This document shows positions 1 through 6,752 of a stretch of DNA of 12,113 nt, one piece after another. Below the pieces are notes generated by a model. That model saw only the letters and a program-made list of their open reading frames with translations, did no database searches and was not told the DNA's origin. Position 1 is the first letter of the stretch, and each line of letters begins with the position of its first letter. Both the position numbers and the translations under genes were made by a program. Source of the stretch: Luminiphilus sp. (GTDB lineage Bacteria; Pseudomonadota; Gammaproteobacteria; Pseudomonadales; Halieaceae); the NCBI GenBank assembly GCA_024638905.1, contig JAHEJH010000159.1:1-12113 (forward strand), given 5' to 3'.

Positions 1-1
1 T

Positions 2-913
2 TTGGGTTTGCCCGTAACGATGGTGCTGGGCGCCATACTGGCCATGACGTTATTCCCCGAGTTTTCCGTATATGAGGCGGCCATTCTGGGTGTCATGCTC
101 GCGGCGACTGATGCGGCGTTGGGGAAGGCGGTCGTTACCAATCAGGGAGTGCCCGCACACCTGCGTGAGGGACTCAGTGCAGAGAGCGGGCTCAACGACG
201 GTCTGGCTGTGCCGTTCCTGCTCCTCTTTATTGCGCTTGAGCAGGGTTCCGCAGTCCGAGGTGAGGGCGTTGCTCTGGAGTTATTAGCCGAAGAAGTCGG
301 TATTGGTCTCGCAGTTGGGGTGGTCTTGTCATTGATTGCCGCCAAGGTCGTTAGGTTTGCGAGAGAGGCGGACTGGTTGGGGCATGTTTGGCAAAGAATG
401 AGTGTCCCTGCGCTGGCAATACTCATCTTTGCGGTGGCTCAGGGTTTGCATGGCAGCGGCTATATCGCCGCGTTTGTCGGGGGGCTCTGTTTCCGCGCCG
501 CGATGAAAGAGGATGTGCACGCGATGTTATTGCCCGCCGAGGGTGCGGGCGAAGTGCTGGCCATGACAGCATGGGTGTTGTTCGCCATGATGCTGTTGCC
601 GGCAGCGCTCCCCCACGTTGGTTGGAGCGAGGTGATCTATGCAGTCCTTAGCTTGACGGTAATACGGATGATGCCAATCATTCTCTCTCTCACTGGAACG
701 GGTGAGCCGATGGCGAGCAAAGCCTTCTTAGCGTGGTTCGGGCCACGCGGGCTGGCGAGTTTGGCCTTCGCCACCATCGTCTGGTCGGAGCAGATTCCTG
801 AGGCCGGCACTGTGGTCGCTGTGACGATTCTGACTGTCGGCATCAGCTTGATCGTTCACGGCGTGACTGCTCGGCCTTTTGCCAGTCGTTTGGCGGGTCG
901 CGTCAATAGTTAG
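2..913 (+). CDS. Cation:proton antiporter, CPA1/NhaP type (5'-truncated)
   Basis: This is the C-terminal part of an inner-membrane antiporter that exchanges Na+ (or K+) for H+ and serves pH and salt homeostasis. The reading frame is already open at the window edge, so the true start lies upstream; 303 codons are visible. Visible family signatures are ATDAALG (residues 35-41 of the visible part) followed by ESGLNDG (61-67), which match the ATDP...ESLLND ion-binding region of the CPA1 (COG0025) family. The rest is a series of hydrophobic helices. Near the C-terminus is WFGPRGLASL, the arginine-containing segment typical of the last core helices. No cytoplasmic TrkA-like tail follows, since the protein stops soon after the last membrane segment. 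It is separated from gmhA by 133 bases and is probably not functionally tied to it. Ion specificity cannot be read from the sequence. Confidence 0.88.
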   Translation: MGLPVTMVLGAILAMTLFPEFSVYEAAILGVMLAATDAALGKAVVTNQGVPAHLREGLSAESGLNDGLAVPFLLLFIALEQGSAVRGEGVALELLAEEVGIGLAVGVVLSLIAAKVVRFAREADWLGHVWQRMSVPALAILIFAVAQGLHGSGYIAAFVGGLCFRAAMKEDVHAMLLPAEGAGEVLAMTAWVLFAMMLLPAALPHVGWSEVIYAVLSLTVIRMMPIILSLTGTGEPMASKAFLAWFGPRGLASLAFATIVWSEQIPEAGTVVAVTILTVGISLIVHGVTARPFASRLAGRVNS

Positions 914-1046
914 CGTTACTCTAATCGAGCCAGTGACGCAGCTCCGGGACTTAATAGAGTGCCGCTGCCGTATTCGCTGTTACCATCTGCCCTCAGCCAG
1001 TTTTCGGTCTGGCGGCGCTCGCGAGTAATCATTCACGGGAGGCAGC

Positions 1047-1616
1047 GTGCAGCAATTTATTAGTGAGTATCTTGATGGGCATCAGAAGGTGCTCGCCAAG
1101 CTAGAGGCCTCCACAGGGGATATTCAGCAGGCAGCAGAGCGTTGCATCGCCGCATTAGCCAGTGGCCACAAATTGCTGATTTGCGGTAATGGCGGCTCGG
1201 CGGCAGACGCGCAGCATATGGCTGCCGAACTGGTAGGCCGATTTATTAAGAATCGTCCAGCGCTCGCCGCCATTGCGCTCACCACGGATACGTCGGCGCT
1301 CACAGCGATTGCCAATGATTATGGATACGACGATGTGTTTAGCCGTCAGGTCGCCGGATTGGCTAACACTGGCGACGTGCTGATTGCTATCTCTACCTCA
1401 GGATCGAGCCCCAGTGTGCTGGCCGCGTGTGGGCAGGCCCGAGCTCTTGGCTGCGAGGTTGTTGGCTTAACGGGGCGAGATGGTGGCGCGCTTAAGGGAT
1501 GTTGTGACACGACCGTGATCGCTCCCGCGGATGACACCGCGCACATTCAAGAGTGCCATATTGTGGTGGTACACCTGCTCTGTGCACTGATCGAGCAAGG
1601 GCTTGAGCTGGTGTGA
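1047..1616 (+). CDS. gmhA: Sedoheptulose-7-phosphate (phosphoheptose) isomerase
   Basis: Cytoplasmic enzyme converting sedoheptulose 7-phosphate to D-glycero-D-manno-heptose 7-phosphate, the first step of ADP-heptose synthesis for LPS inner core. The 189-residue length fits the family (E. coli GmhA is about 192). It is a single SIS domain: the phosphate-binding stretch CGNGGSAADAQH is at residues 46-57 and the second loop ISTSGSSPSV at 115-124. The zinc ligands of GmhA have equivalents here with the same spacing: His57 and Glu61, then Gln168 and His176 (HIQECHIVVVH). This favours GmhA over the related DnaA-associated protein DiaA, which does not need these residues. The start is GTG, with GGGAGG a few bases upstream as a good ribosome binding site. 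gmhB follows after 34 bases on the same strand, giving a two-gene unit. Confidence 0.9.
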   Translation: MQQFISEYLDGHQKVLAKLEASTGDIQQAAERCIAALASGHKLLICGNGGSAADAQHMAAELVGRFIKNRPALAAIALTTDTSALTAIANDYGYDDVFSRQVAGLANTGDVLIAISTSGSSPSVLAACGQARALGCEVVGLTGRDGGALKGCCDTTVIAPADDTAHIQECHIVVVHLLCALIEQGLELV

Positions 1617-1650
1617 GGCGACACGTTCTGGCTGGAAGTAGATTCTCGGC

Positions 1651-2190
1651 ATGAGTTCCGCTGTATTTCTGGATCGCGATGGCGTGATTAACGTTGACCA
1701 TGGGTACGTCAGCACCTGGGAACAGTTTGAATTCCTGCCGGGGGCGTCCGAGGCGCTGCGCGAGCTTCAGGATGCGGGTTATCTGCTGATTATTGTCTCG
1801 AACCAGTCGGGCATTGGTCGCGGTTATTACAGCGAGAGAGATTTGGATACGCTGAATCAAGCCATCGCAGAGCATCTAGACAATACTTTTGGCGTCACGC
1901 TCTCGGGGTTTTATCACTGCCCACATCATCCGACCGAGGCGGAGGGTGAGTTCCGGCAGCAGTGTGATTGCCGTAAGCCAGCGCCGGGTATGATTCAGCA
2001 GGCGGTTGTTGATCATGGCATTGACGTTAGGACGTCGCTGCTGGTGGGCGACAAGGATTCCGATATTGAGGCGGGTAGGGCGGCTGGCGTCGCGAGGCTC
2101 TTCAAAGTGGTGGATTCAGCACAATCGGCGGCGTCCGCGCCCGATATTCACTTTGTCACCGCATTGAGCGAGGTGCCCTCGCTCCTTTAA
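1651..2190 (+). CDS. gmhB: D-glycero-beta-D-manno-heptose 1,7-bisphosphate 7-phosphatase
   Basis: HAD-superfamily phosphatase that removes the 7-phosphate from heptose 1,7-bisphosphate in ADP-heptose synthesis. The 179-residue protein has every expected motif. DRDG at residues 8-11 carries the nucleophile Asp8 and acid/base Asp10. VSNQSG (49-54) is motif II. GDKDSD (133-138) is the Mg2+-binding motif. The GmhB-specific zinc loop is complete: Cys90 and His92 in YHCPHHP, then Cys105 and Cys107 in QCDCRKP. This loop separates it from histidinol-phosphate phosphatase relatives, though a few zinc-loop HisB-type phosphatases look similar. The neighbouring gmhA and the downstream hldE settle the role. 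The ATG start has GGAAG about 12 bases upstream. It converges with the sulfotransferase gene across 55 bases in which I see no convincing terminator. Confidence 0.9.
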   Translation: MSSAVFLDRDGVINVDHGYVSTWEQFEFLPGASEALRELQDAGYLLIIVSNQSGIGRGYYSERDLDTLNQAIAEHLDNTFGVTLSGFYHCPHHPTEAEGEFRQQCDCRKPAPGMIQQAVVDHGIDVRTSLLVGDKDSDIEAGRAAGVARLFKVVDSAQSAASAPDIHFVTALSEVPSLL

Positions 2191-2245
2191 CGGCGCCGAA
2201 ACGGTCGAAGCCAAACAACAGGGCGCGGGTCACGCCGTGGCCACG

Positions 2246-2896
2246 TTAAAACTCGTATCCAAAGGCTTCAATATCGGCGGCGAAGTGTCGCTCGACTAAA
2301 GCTTTCGATTCGTCGTCATAGTACTCACGATAAGCGCTCCGATCGTCGGCTCGTCGTCTGTGCGGCAGCGCCTGCACCGGGAGTCCGATTCGCTCACAGC
2401 AGTGATCGAAGTCGGTTTGCAGCGACTCATAGCGGCCGACAAAATCGACGATTTGGTTGCCGCGCAAATCGATGAGGTAGTCCAGTTGCGGCGTGATGGA
2501 AGTATCGATGTGGTATTGCCATTCGCGCTGTGGATCTAATTTTCGGTGCAAAAACGCGCTGAACGATTCGTTGTCTTCAAGCAAGTGGGGTCGCTCACGT
2601 TTTATGTGATGGTAGGAACTCACCTGTAAATCCCATGGGTTGCGCACAAACCCAAATTTGAACAGCCCCTGATAAACCTCCCGAGGAAGCATTTCTTGAG
2701 CGGTAATCGCCTTGCAGTGCCGGGGTAGCTTGATTCCCAGACTGTGTCCGGTGACGCCACTGAGCTTGCTGGCGATCCACTGCGGAAAGTAATAGGGGTC
2801 CCGCCACCGGTACCGCTGCAGTGCGTTGCGGACGCTGGTGCCGCCAGTTTTGGCGATGTGAACGAATAAAAACTGATAGCGTCGCGATAGCAGCAT
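2246..2896 (-). CDS. Sulfotransferase family 2-like protein (probable carbohydrate sulfotransferase)
   Basis: Probably transfers sulfate from PAPS to a sugar hydroxyl. The 216-residue protein has the PAPS 5'-phosphosulfate loop at its N-terminus (FVHIAKTGGTS, residues 11-21) and the 3'-phosphate motif FVRNPWDLQVSSY (83-95); both fit the Sulfotransfer_2 type. The open frame extends to an ATG at 2956. I chose the ATG at 2896 because the extra 20 residues look non-coding, the PAPS loop then sits at the usual distance from the N-terminus, and AAGGA lies upstream, though rather far (13 bases). No signal peptide or membrane segment is seen, so it is likely cytoplasmic. It lies opposite to its neighbours, between gmhB and the ligase-like genes, which suggests that the acceptor is a precursor of LPS or another surface polysaccharide. 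That acceptor is inference. Confidence 0.82.
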   Translation of the reverse strand: MLLSRRYQFLFVHIAKTGGTSVRNALQRYRWRDPYYFPQWIASKLSGVTGHSLGIKLPRHCKAITAQEMLPREVYQGLFKFGFVRNPWDLQVSSYHHIKRERPHLLEDNESFSAFLHRKLDPQREWQYHIDTSITPQLDYLIDLRGNQIVDFVGRYESLQTDFDHCCERIGLPVQALPHRRRADDRSAYREYYDDESKALVERHFAADIEAFGYEF

Positions 2897-2987
2897 GATT
2901 CGAAACAGTTCCTTTTCGCAGCCGCTAGTTGGTGGCGACCTTGCGCAGTAATGCACTGGCCGTCGGCAGGCGGTAGTGTCACAGGCG

Positions 2988-3017
2988 ATGCTAAACTAGC
3001 ACATTGGCGAATGTTAA
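2988..3017 (-). promoter_or_regulatory. Possible sigma70-type promoter for the sulfotransferase gene
   Basis: On the minus strand TTAACA (3012-3017) is followed after 18 bases by TAGCAT (2988-2993). These match the sigma70 -35 and -10 consensus at 5 and 4 of 6 positions. The resulting leader to the ATG at 2896 would be about 85 bases. It lies in the 130-base divergent gap just before the ligase-like gene at 3027. I see no equally good promoter for that gene. This is a consensus match only. Confidence 0.3.
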
Positions 3018-3026
3018 GAGCGTTTC

Positions 3027-4304
3027 ATGCCCACCTCACCCAGCGCGCAGTCCCTTCTGGATCAGTGGTCCCAGCGATGCCGCGATATGCTCACTGCCTG
3101 GTGGATTGTGGGTTGGGTGGCGCTGTACGGCGTGCTATCAGCAACACAGTTGCTGATATGGCTTGCTGCGGTGGGGTCGCTGGTGTTGCTCGTGGTGACT
3201 CGCGGTGCTTGGCGCCAACAGCCGGGGGCTGCGGCGCTGTGGCTATTGGTTCTGTGTTTTTTGCTCCCGGGACTGCTGTCACTGCCGGGCGCGGTCGATT
3301 TTGACCGCGCACTGTCGACCGCGGCGCGGTTCGCTGCATACGGATTCGCCGGGCTTCTTTTTCTGAGGCTTTCGCCCAGTGAGTCGCAATGGCCAAACAC
3401 GGTGCTATGGATGACCGGCTTGCTGGTGCTCTGGAGTCTCGATGGCATTGCTCAGGAATGGCGAGGCGTCAGTCTCAGCGGCTATCCGCTTTTTACCGGG
3501 CTGCCAGAAGGACACAAAGTCACCGGCTCAATGGGCCTCGACTACGGGCCCAATTTGGCGGTGTTGTCGCCGTTTCTGTTTGAAACCCTTCGCCTACATG
3601 GTAGACGCCTGCCTGTGTTGTGGTTGGCGGTGCCGTTGTTAGCAGTGGCGGTGTCCTTGAGCGCCAGTCGATATTCGGCATTGCTGCTGCTGATGAGTGC
3701 GATGCTCTGTGGGGCGCTATGGGTGCGAGGGCGTTCCTCGAATCATTATTGGACGCCAGCACTTGTGGTCGTTTTGTCCATGGGCGGCTTGCTGTTACCC
3801 ATTTTGCTGGTGCCTCACCTCGCTGAGCGATTGGTGCTGCTCGGCGGCAGTTTGAGTGTGAGTGAGGTGGAGGCGAACGCAGCACTCGCGTTCCGGCCAG
3901 AGCTCTGGAAGGCCAGTTGGATTCTCTTCACGGAAAACTGGTTGAACGGCGTGGGGCTGCGAGGCGCTTCGGGTGCCATGTATCCGATTCTTGCCGCGTC
4001 AGAATTTTTCCCTGATGCCATGTTGTCGCGAACCTGGCATCCGCATCTTGGCGTTTTGGAAATCGCCACCGATACGGGTGTATTAGGCGTGCTCGGTTAT
4101 TTGCTGTTCCTGATCCTGGTGGTGAGGTGGATGCTGGTCACCAACGCAGCCGGGCAGGGTGTTTCGACTACTTTTTTTTGTATTGCGCTGCTCGCCGTAT
4201 TTCCCTTGTCTAGCACGTTATCGATGTACTCGTTCCCAACAGGGTCCATTACCTGGCCGGCCCTGGCTTTGGCCTTGGGGGCGCATTTCAGTGAGGCTCG
4301 GTAA
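3027..4304 (+). CDS. O-antigen ligase / polymerase-like membrane protein (Wzy_C/WaaL type), first of two paralogues
   Basis: A 425-residue, mostly hydrophobic inner-membrane protein, probably with about ten or more helices, of the O-antigen ligase/polymerase superfamily. Such proteins join or polymerise undecaprenyl-linked glycans on the periplasmic side. The SASRYS segment (residues 212-217) fits the conserved SR motif. The large loop WKASWILFTENWLNGVG (294-310) leads to RTWHPHL..LE.A.DTG (335-351), which resembles the family's conserved loop histidine region followed by the GxxG helix. The ATG has AAGAG upstream. It is divergent from the sulfotransferase gene and followed after 98 bases by a clear paralogue with which it shares many segments. 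Ligase, polymerase and other glycan-transfer roles cannot be told apart by sequence alone, so no symbol is given. Confidence 0.78.
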   Translation: MPTSPSAQSLLDQWSQRCRDMLTAWWIVGWVALYGVLSATQLLIWLAAVGSLVLLVVTRGAWRQQPGAAALWLLVLCFLLPGLLSLPGAVDFDRALSTAARFAAYGFAGLLFLRLSPSESQWPNTVLWMTGLLVLWSLDGIAQEWRGVSLSGYPLFTGLPEGHKVTGSMGLDYGPNLAVLSPFLFETLRLHGRRLPVLWLAVPLLAVAVSLSASRYSALLLLMSAMLCGALWVRGRSSNHYWTPALVVVLSMGGLLLPILLVPHLAERLVLLGGSLSVSEVEANAALAFRPELWKASWILFTENWLNGVGLRGASGAMYPILAASEFFPDAMLSRTWHPHLGVLEIATDTGVLGVLGYLLFLILVVRWMLVTNAAGQGVSTTFFCIALLAVFPLSSTLSMYSFPTGSITWPALALALGAHFSEAR

Positions 4305-4432
4305 GCGACTAGTCATCGCGTCAGGAGTCCGTAGTATTCACATCCCCGCTGGTTAAGGGTGCATCTAATCAATACACTCAATGTGTTCAGGTAACGGATG
4401 CTGTGCACCAGCTGTGGTGCGCGGTGGCTTTG

Positions 4433-5665
4433 ATGCAACGACTCTCTGACCTTTCACCGTCGATTATTTGGGTGTTTCTGTTTTTCACCCTGTCTTTGTC
4501 CTCTGCAACCAGACAGTTTATCTGGCTGATGGCTTTGGTCGGTCTGATTATCTTCGCGAGAGGGCCGCGCGATTTTCTTGCTACCGACGGTGTGCGTAAA
4601 TTCTGGATAGTGCTCGCCTGCTTTTTGTTACCCGCAATCTTTTCTCTGTTCGACGCCATCAATTTCGAGCGCTCACTCTCAGGCGCGGTGCGCTTTCTGT
4701 CGTATGGCTTCGCCGTTTGGGTGCTACTTCAGATTAAGCTGGACCGGTCAGAGAGTGCCCGTCTGATGTCTTTGGTGGGCGCGGTGATGATGCTGTGGGT
4801 GGTTGATGGCTTGGTGCAGCTGCTGACGGGCTACAGCGTATTCGGTAATCCGCTGATCGAACTCGATTCTGGCGATACCCTCGTTACGGGCAGTCTGCGC
4901 ATGGGGTATGGGTCGACACTCGCAATTTTGTCGCCCTTTTATCTAGAAGCGCTGCGCCGCACCGGCTCAACGCCGCTTAACAGCATCCTGGCCCTGCCCC
5001 TATTCGCCGCCATTGTCATGAGCGGTAATGAGGCGTCCATGATCCACGCGTTGGCTGCTCTGGCGGGCTATGCCTTTATTCTCCGTCGCTTGGAGTCTGA
5101 TGTGCAGGTCACGCCATGGCTCTTGTCACTGTTATTTTCGTTCTCCCTTGCGGCGCTGTCAGGCCTGATTTTGAGCGATACATTCAGCGCCTCGGCCGCC
5201 GGCCAGGCGGCATCTGATGCCTATAAGGCATTCGACTATCTGCCGATATTCTGGAATTCGGCCTGGCAGGGGTTCACCGAGCACTGGATGAATGGCGTCG
5301 GCATTCGTGGCTGGGGCTCGATGGTGGTCTCAATGGAAAGTATCAATGTCCTGCCCGTTTCCGAACGATGGCATCCACATCTCTATGCGCTCGAGGTGGC
5401 GGTCGATACTGGTATCCCCGGGCTTTTGGGTTATGCGCTGTTTTTTGTCTTTCTGGGGCGGCGACTTTTCGATTCGCGCCCAGAAGTTGCGCTGAGCTCT
5501 TTGGTGGTCATTTTGGCCCTGTTCCCCCTGAACAGCTCAGTGTCCTTCTACTCCTACTTCAACGGCAACATTCTGTTTCTGACGCTGGCGCTGTTAATAG
5601 CGCTCGACCGAGATATCAAGCCGCAGCCGGAGTTGGATCCTGTCAATGACGCACAGCGCGGCTGA
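4433..5665 (+). CDS. O-antigen ligase / polymerase-like membrane protein, second paralogue
   Basis: A 410-residue multi-helix membrane protein paralogous to the gene just upstream. Shared blocks in the same order are CFLLP, an F.R.LS.A.RF..YGFA segment, VTGS....YG..LA.LSPF, a GFTEHWMNGVG-like loop, and RWHPHL..LEVAVDTG..GLLGY. The loop histidine region (WHPHL, residues 313-317) is kept. The SASR segment of the first copy corresponds to SGNEAS here (197-202), so the conserved arginine appears replaced by glutamate. This may mean a different activity or a regulatory or partner role. The start is uncertain: a GTG at 4403 would add 10 residues. I prefer the ATG at 4433, although neither has a strong ribosome binding site. 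The 3' end overlaps the next gene by 20 bases, so the two are probably co-translated. Confidence 0.75.
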   Translation: MQRLSDLSPSIIWVFLFFTLSLSSATRQFIWLMALVGLIIFARGPRDFLATDGVRKFWIVLACFLLPAIFSLFDAINFERSLSGAVRFLSYGFAVWVLLQIKLDRSESARLMSLVGAVMMLWVVDGLVQLLTGYSVFGNPLIELDSGDTLVTGSLRMGYGSTLAILSPFYLEALRRTGSTPLNSILALPLFAAIVMSGNEASMIHALAALAGYAFILRRLESDVQVTPWLLSLLFSFSLAALSGLILSDTFSASAAGQAASDAYKAFDYLPIFWNSAWQGFTEHWMNGVGIRGWGSMVVSMESINVLPVSERWHPHLYALEVAVDTGIPGLLGYALFFVFLGRRLFDSRPEVALSSLVVILALFPLNSSVSFYSYFNGNILFLTLALLIALDRDIKPQPELDPVNDAQRG

Positions 5666-6752
5666 AAACGTCACTCTAGACTTGTCTTTCAAGCGTGTGC
5701 TGGTGATCCGCCTCAGCGCTATTGGCGACGTGGTGTTTGCCTCTCCGCTGATCGATTCGATCAAGCGCGCTCGTCCCGATGCGGAAATCTATTGGTTGGC
5801 AGAATCCACTGTGGCGCCACTGCTGGCGCACCATGCCGGACTCAAGGAGCTATTAATTTGGCCGCGAGAGGAATGGCGGGAGCTATTTCGGCGGGGTCGT
5901 CTGTGGAAACTGAGTCGGGAGGTCATGAGCTTTCGCAAAAAGCTCAGAGCACATCAATTCGATCTGGTGCTGGATGTTCAGGGGCTTTTGAAAAGCGCAT
6001 TGCTCGCATGGATGACCGGAGCGAAGACGCGAATCGGTTTCCGTTCAAAAGAGCCAACGGGGTGGTTACTAACGAAGCGAGTCCCGAAGAATCTTGAGCC
6101 CACTATCAGTTCTGAGTATCGCGGCCTCGCTCAAAAGATCGGTCTGGAGACCGACGATTTCTCAATGACAGTGCCGCTGTCGGCGGTAGCGCGGGGATTC
6201 GCTGAGCGGGTCCATGATGGGCGCCCGTATGTGGTTTTCTGCCCGTTCACAACTCGCCCACAGAAACACTGGCCAGAGGCCCATTGGCGAGCGCTGGCGG
6301 ATGCCGCACTCGTGCAGGGTTGGCGCGTCGTGGTGCTGGGAGCGCCGGCGGATCGGCCTGCAGCGAAGCGGATCTTTGCCGAGCAGGCGGTGGAAAGCAA
6401 AGTCGGGGATTGTTCGCTGGAAGAGAGCGCTGCGCTGGTTAGCCACGCCGATCTGGTCATCGGTGTAGACACCGGCCTGACACACATGGGTTGGGCTTTT
6501 TGTGTGCCGGTGGTCGCATTGTTTGGATCGACCTGCCCGTATCGCGTGGTGCCGGGGCGAGAGGGCGATATTCTCTACGCTGAGTTGGACTGCTCACCCT
6601 GTCGAAGGCGCCCCACCTGTGGAGGCGCTTTTGACTGCATGTCTGCGCTCACGCCCGGTGCCGTAACCAACGCCGCACGGCGCTATTTATCCACAGAGTC
6701 AGTAGCTGCGCCCGTGCTAGCATCATCGGAGAGTAGAGAAGAGGCCCTTTGA
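5646..6752 (+). CDS. Glycosyltransferase family 9 protein (heptosyltransferase-like)
   Basis: Cytoplasmic, membrane-associated GT-B enzyme expected to transfer heptose from ADP-heptose onto the LPS inner core. It has 368 residues. The N-terminal domain begins KRVLVIRLSAIGDVVFA (16-32), whose Asp28 matches the catalytic Asp of WaaC. FDLVLDVQGLLKSALLA (105-121) resembles heptosyltransferase I more than WaaF. The C-terminal domain has QKHWPEAHW (206-214) and the donor-site motif GVDTGLTHMG (273-282). A cysteine cluster CX2CX5CX5C (316, 319, 325, 331) near the C-terminus recalls that of other family 9 members. The hldE product downstream makes its likely donor. Which core position it modifies is not certain, so I give no waa symbol. 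It overlaps the upstream ligase-like gene by 20 bases and hldE by one base. Confidence 0.83.
   Translation: MTHSAAENVTLDLSFKRVLVIRLSAIGDVVFASPLIDSIKRARPDAEIYWLAESTVAPLLAHHAGLKELLIWPREEWRELFRRGRLWKLSREVMSFRKKLRAHQFDLVLDVQGLLKSALLAWMTGAKTRIGFRSKEPTGWLLTKRVPKNLEPTISSEYRGLAQKIGLETDDFSMTVPLSAVARGFAERVHDGRPYVVFCPFTTRPQKHWPEAHWRALADAALVQGWRVVVLGAPADRPAAKRIFAEQAVESKVGDCSLEESAALVSHADLVIGVDTGLTHMGWAFCVPVVALFGSTCPYRVVPGREGDILYAELDCSPCRRRPTCGGAFDCMSALTPGAVTNAARRYLSTESVAAPVLASSESREEAL

Noticed and set aside
996..1013. GCCAG...CTGGC inverted repeat between the antiporter gene and gmhA as a terminator
   Set aside because: The stem is 5 bp, the loop is 8 bases and no T run follows. I also found no well-spaced promoter in this 133-base gap.
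1047..1616. DiaA (replication initiation protein) as an alternative name for the SIS-domain gene
   Set aside because: The zinc ligands specific to GmhA are present with correct spacing, and gmhB is adjacent.
2236..2245. Perfect 10-base palindrome CGTGGCCACG between the convergent gmhB and sulfotransferase genes
   Set aside because: It cannot form a hairpin with a normal loop, has no proper T tract, and a palindrome of this size is expected by chance.
4305..4402. 98-base gap between the two ligase-like genes as a site for a small RNA or promoter
   Set aside because: I found no stable hairpin with a T tract and no well-spaced -35/-10 pair; the genes may simply be co-transcribed.
6131..6487. 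Long reverse-strand open frames inside the glycosyltransferase gene (also in hldE and the amidohydrolase genes)
   Set aside because: They are antisense shadows of well-supported genes, with low-complexity composition and no ribosome binding sites or motifs that I can recognise.
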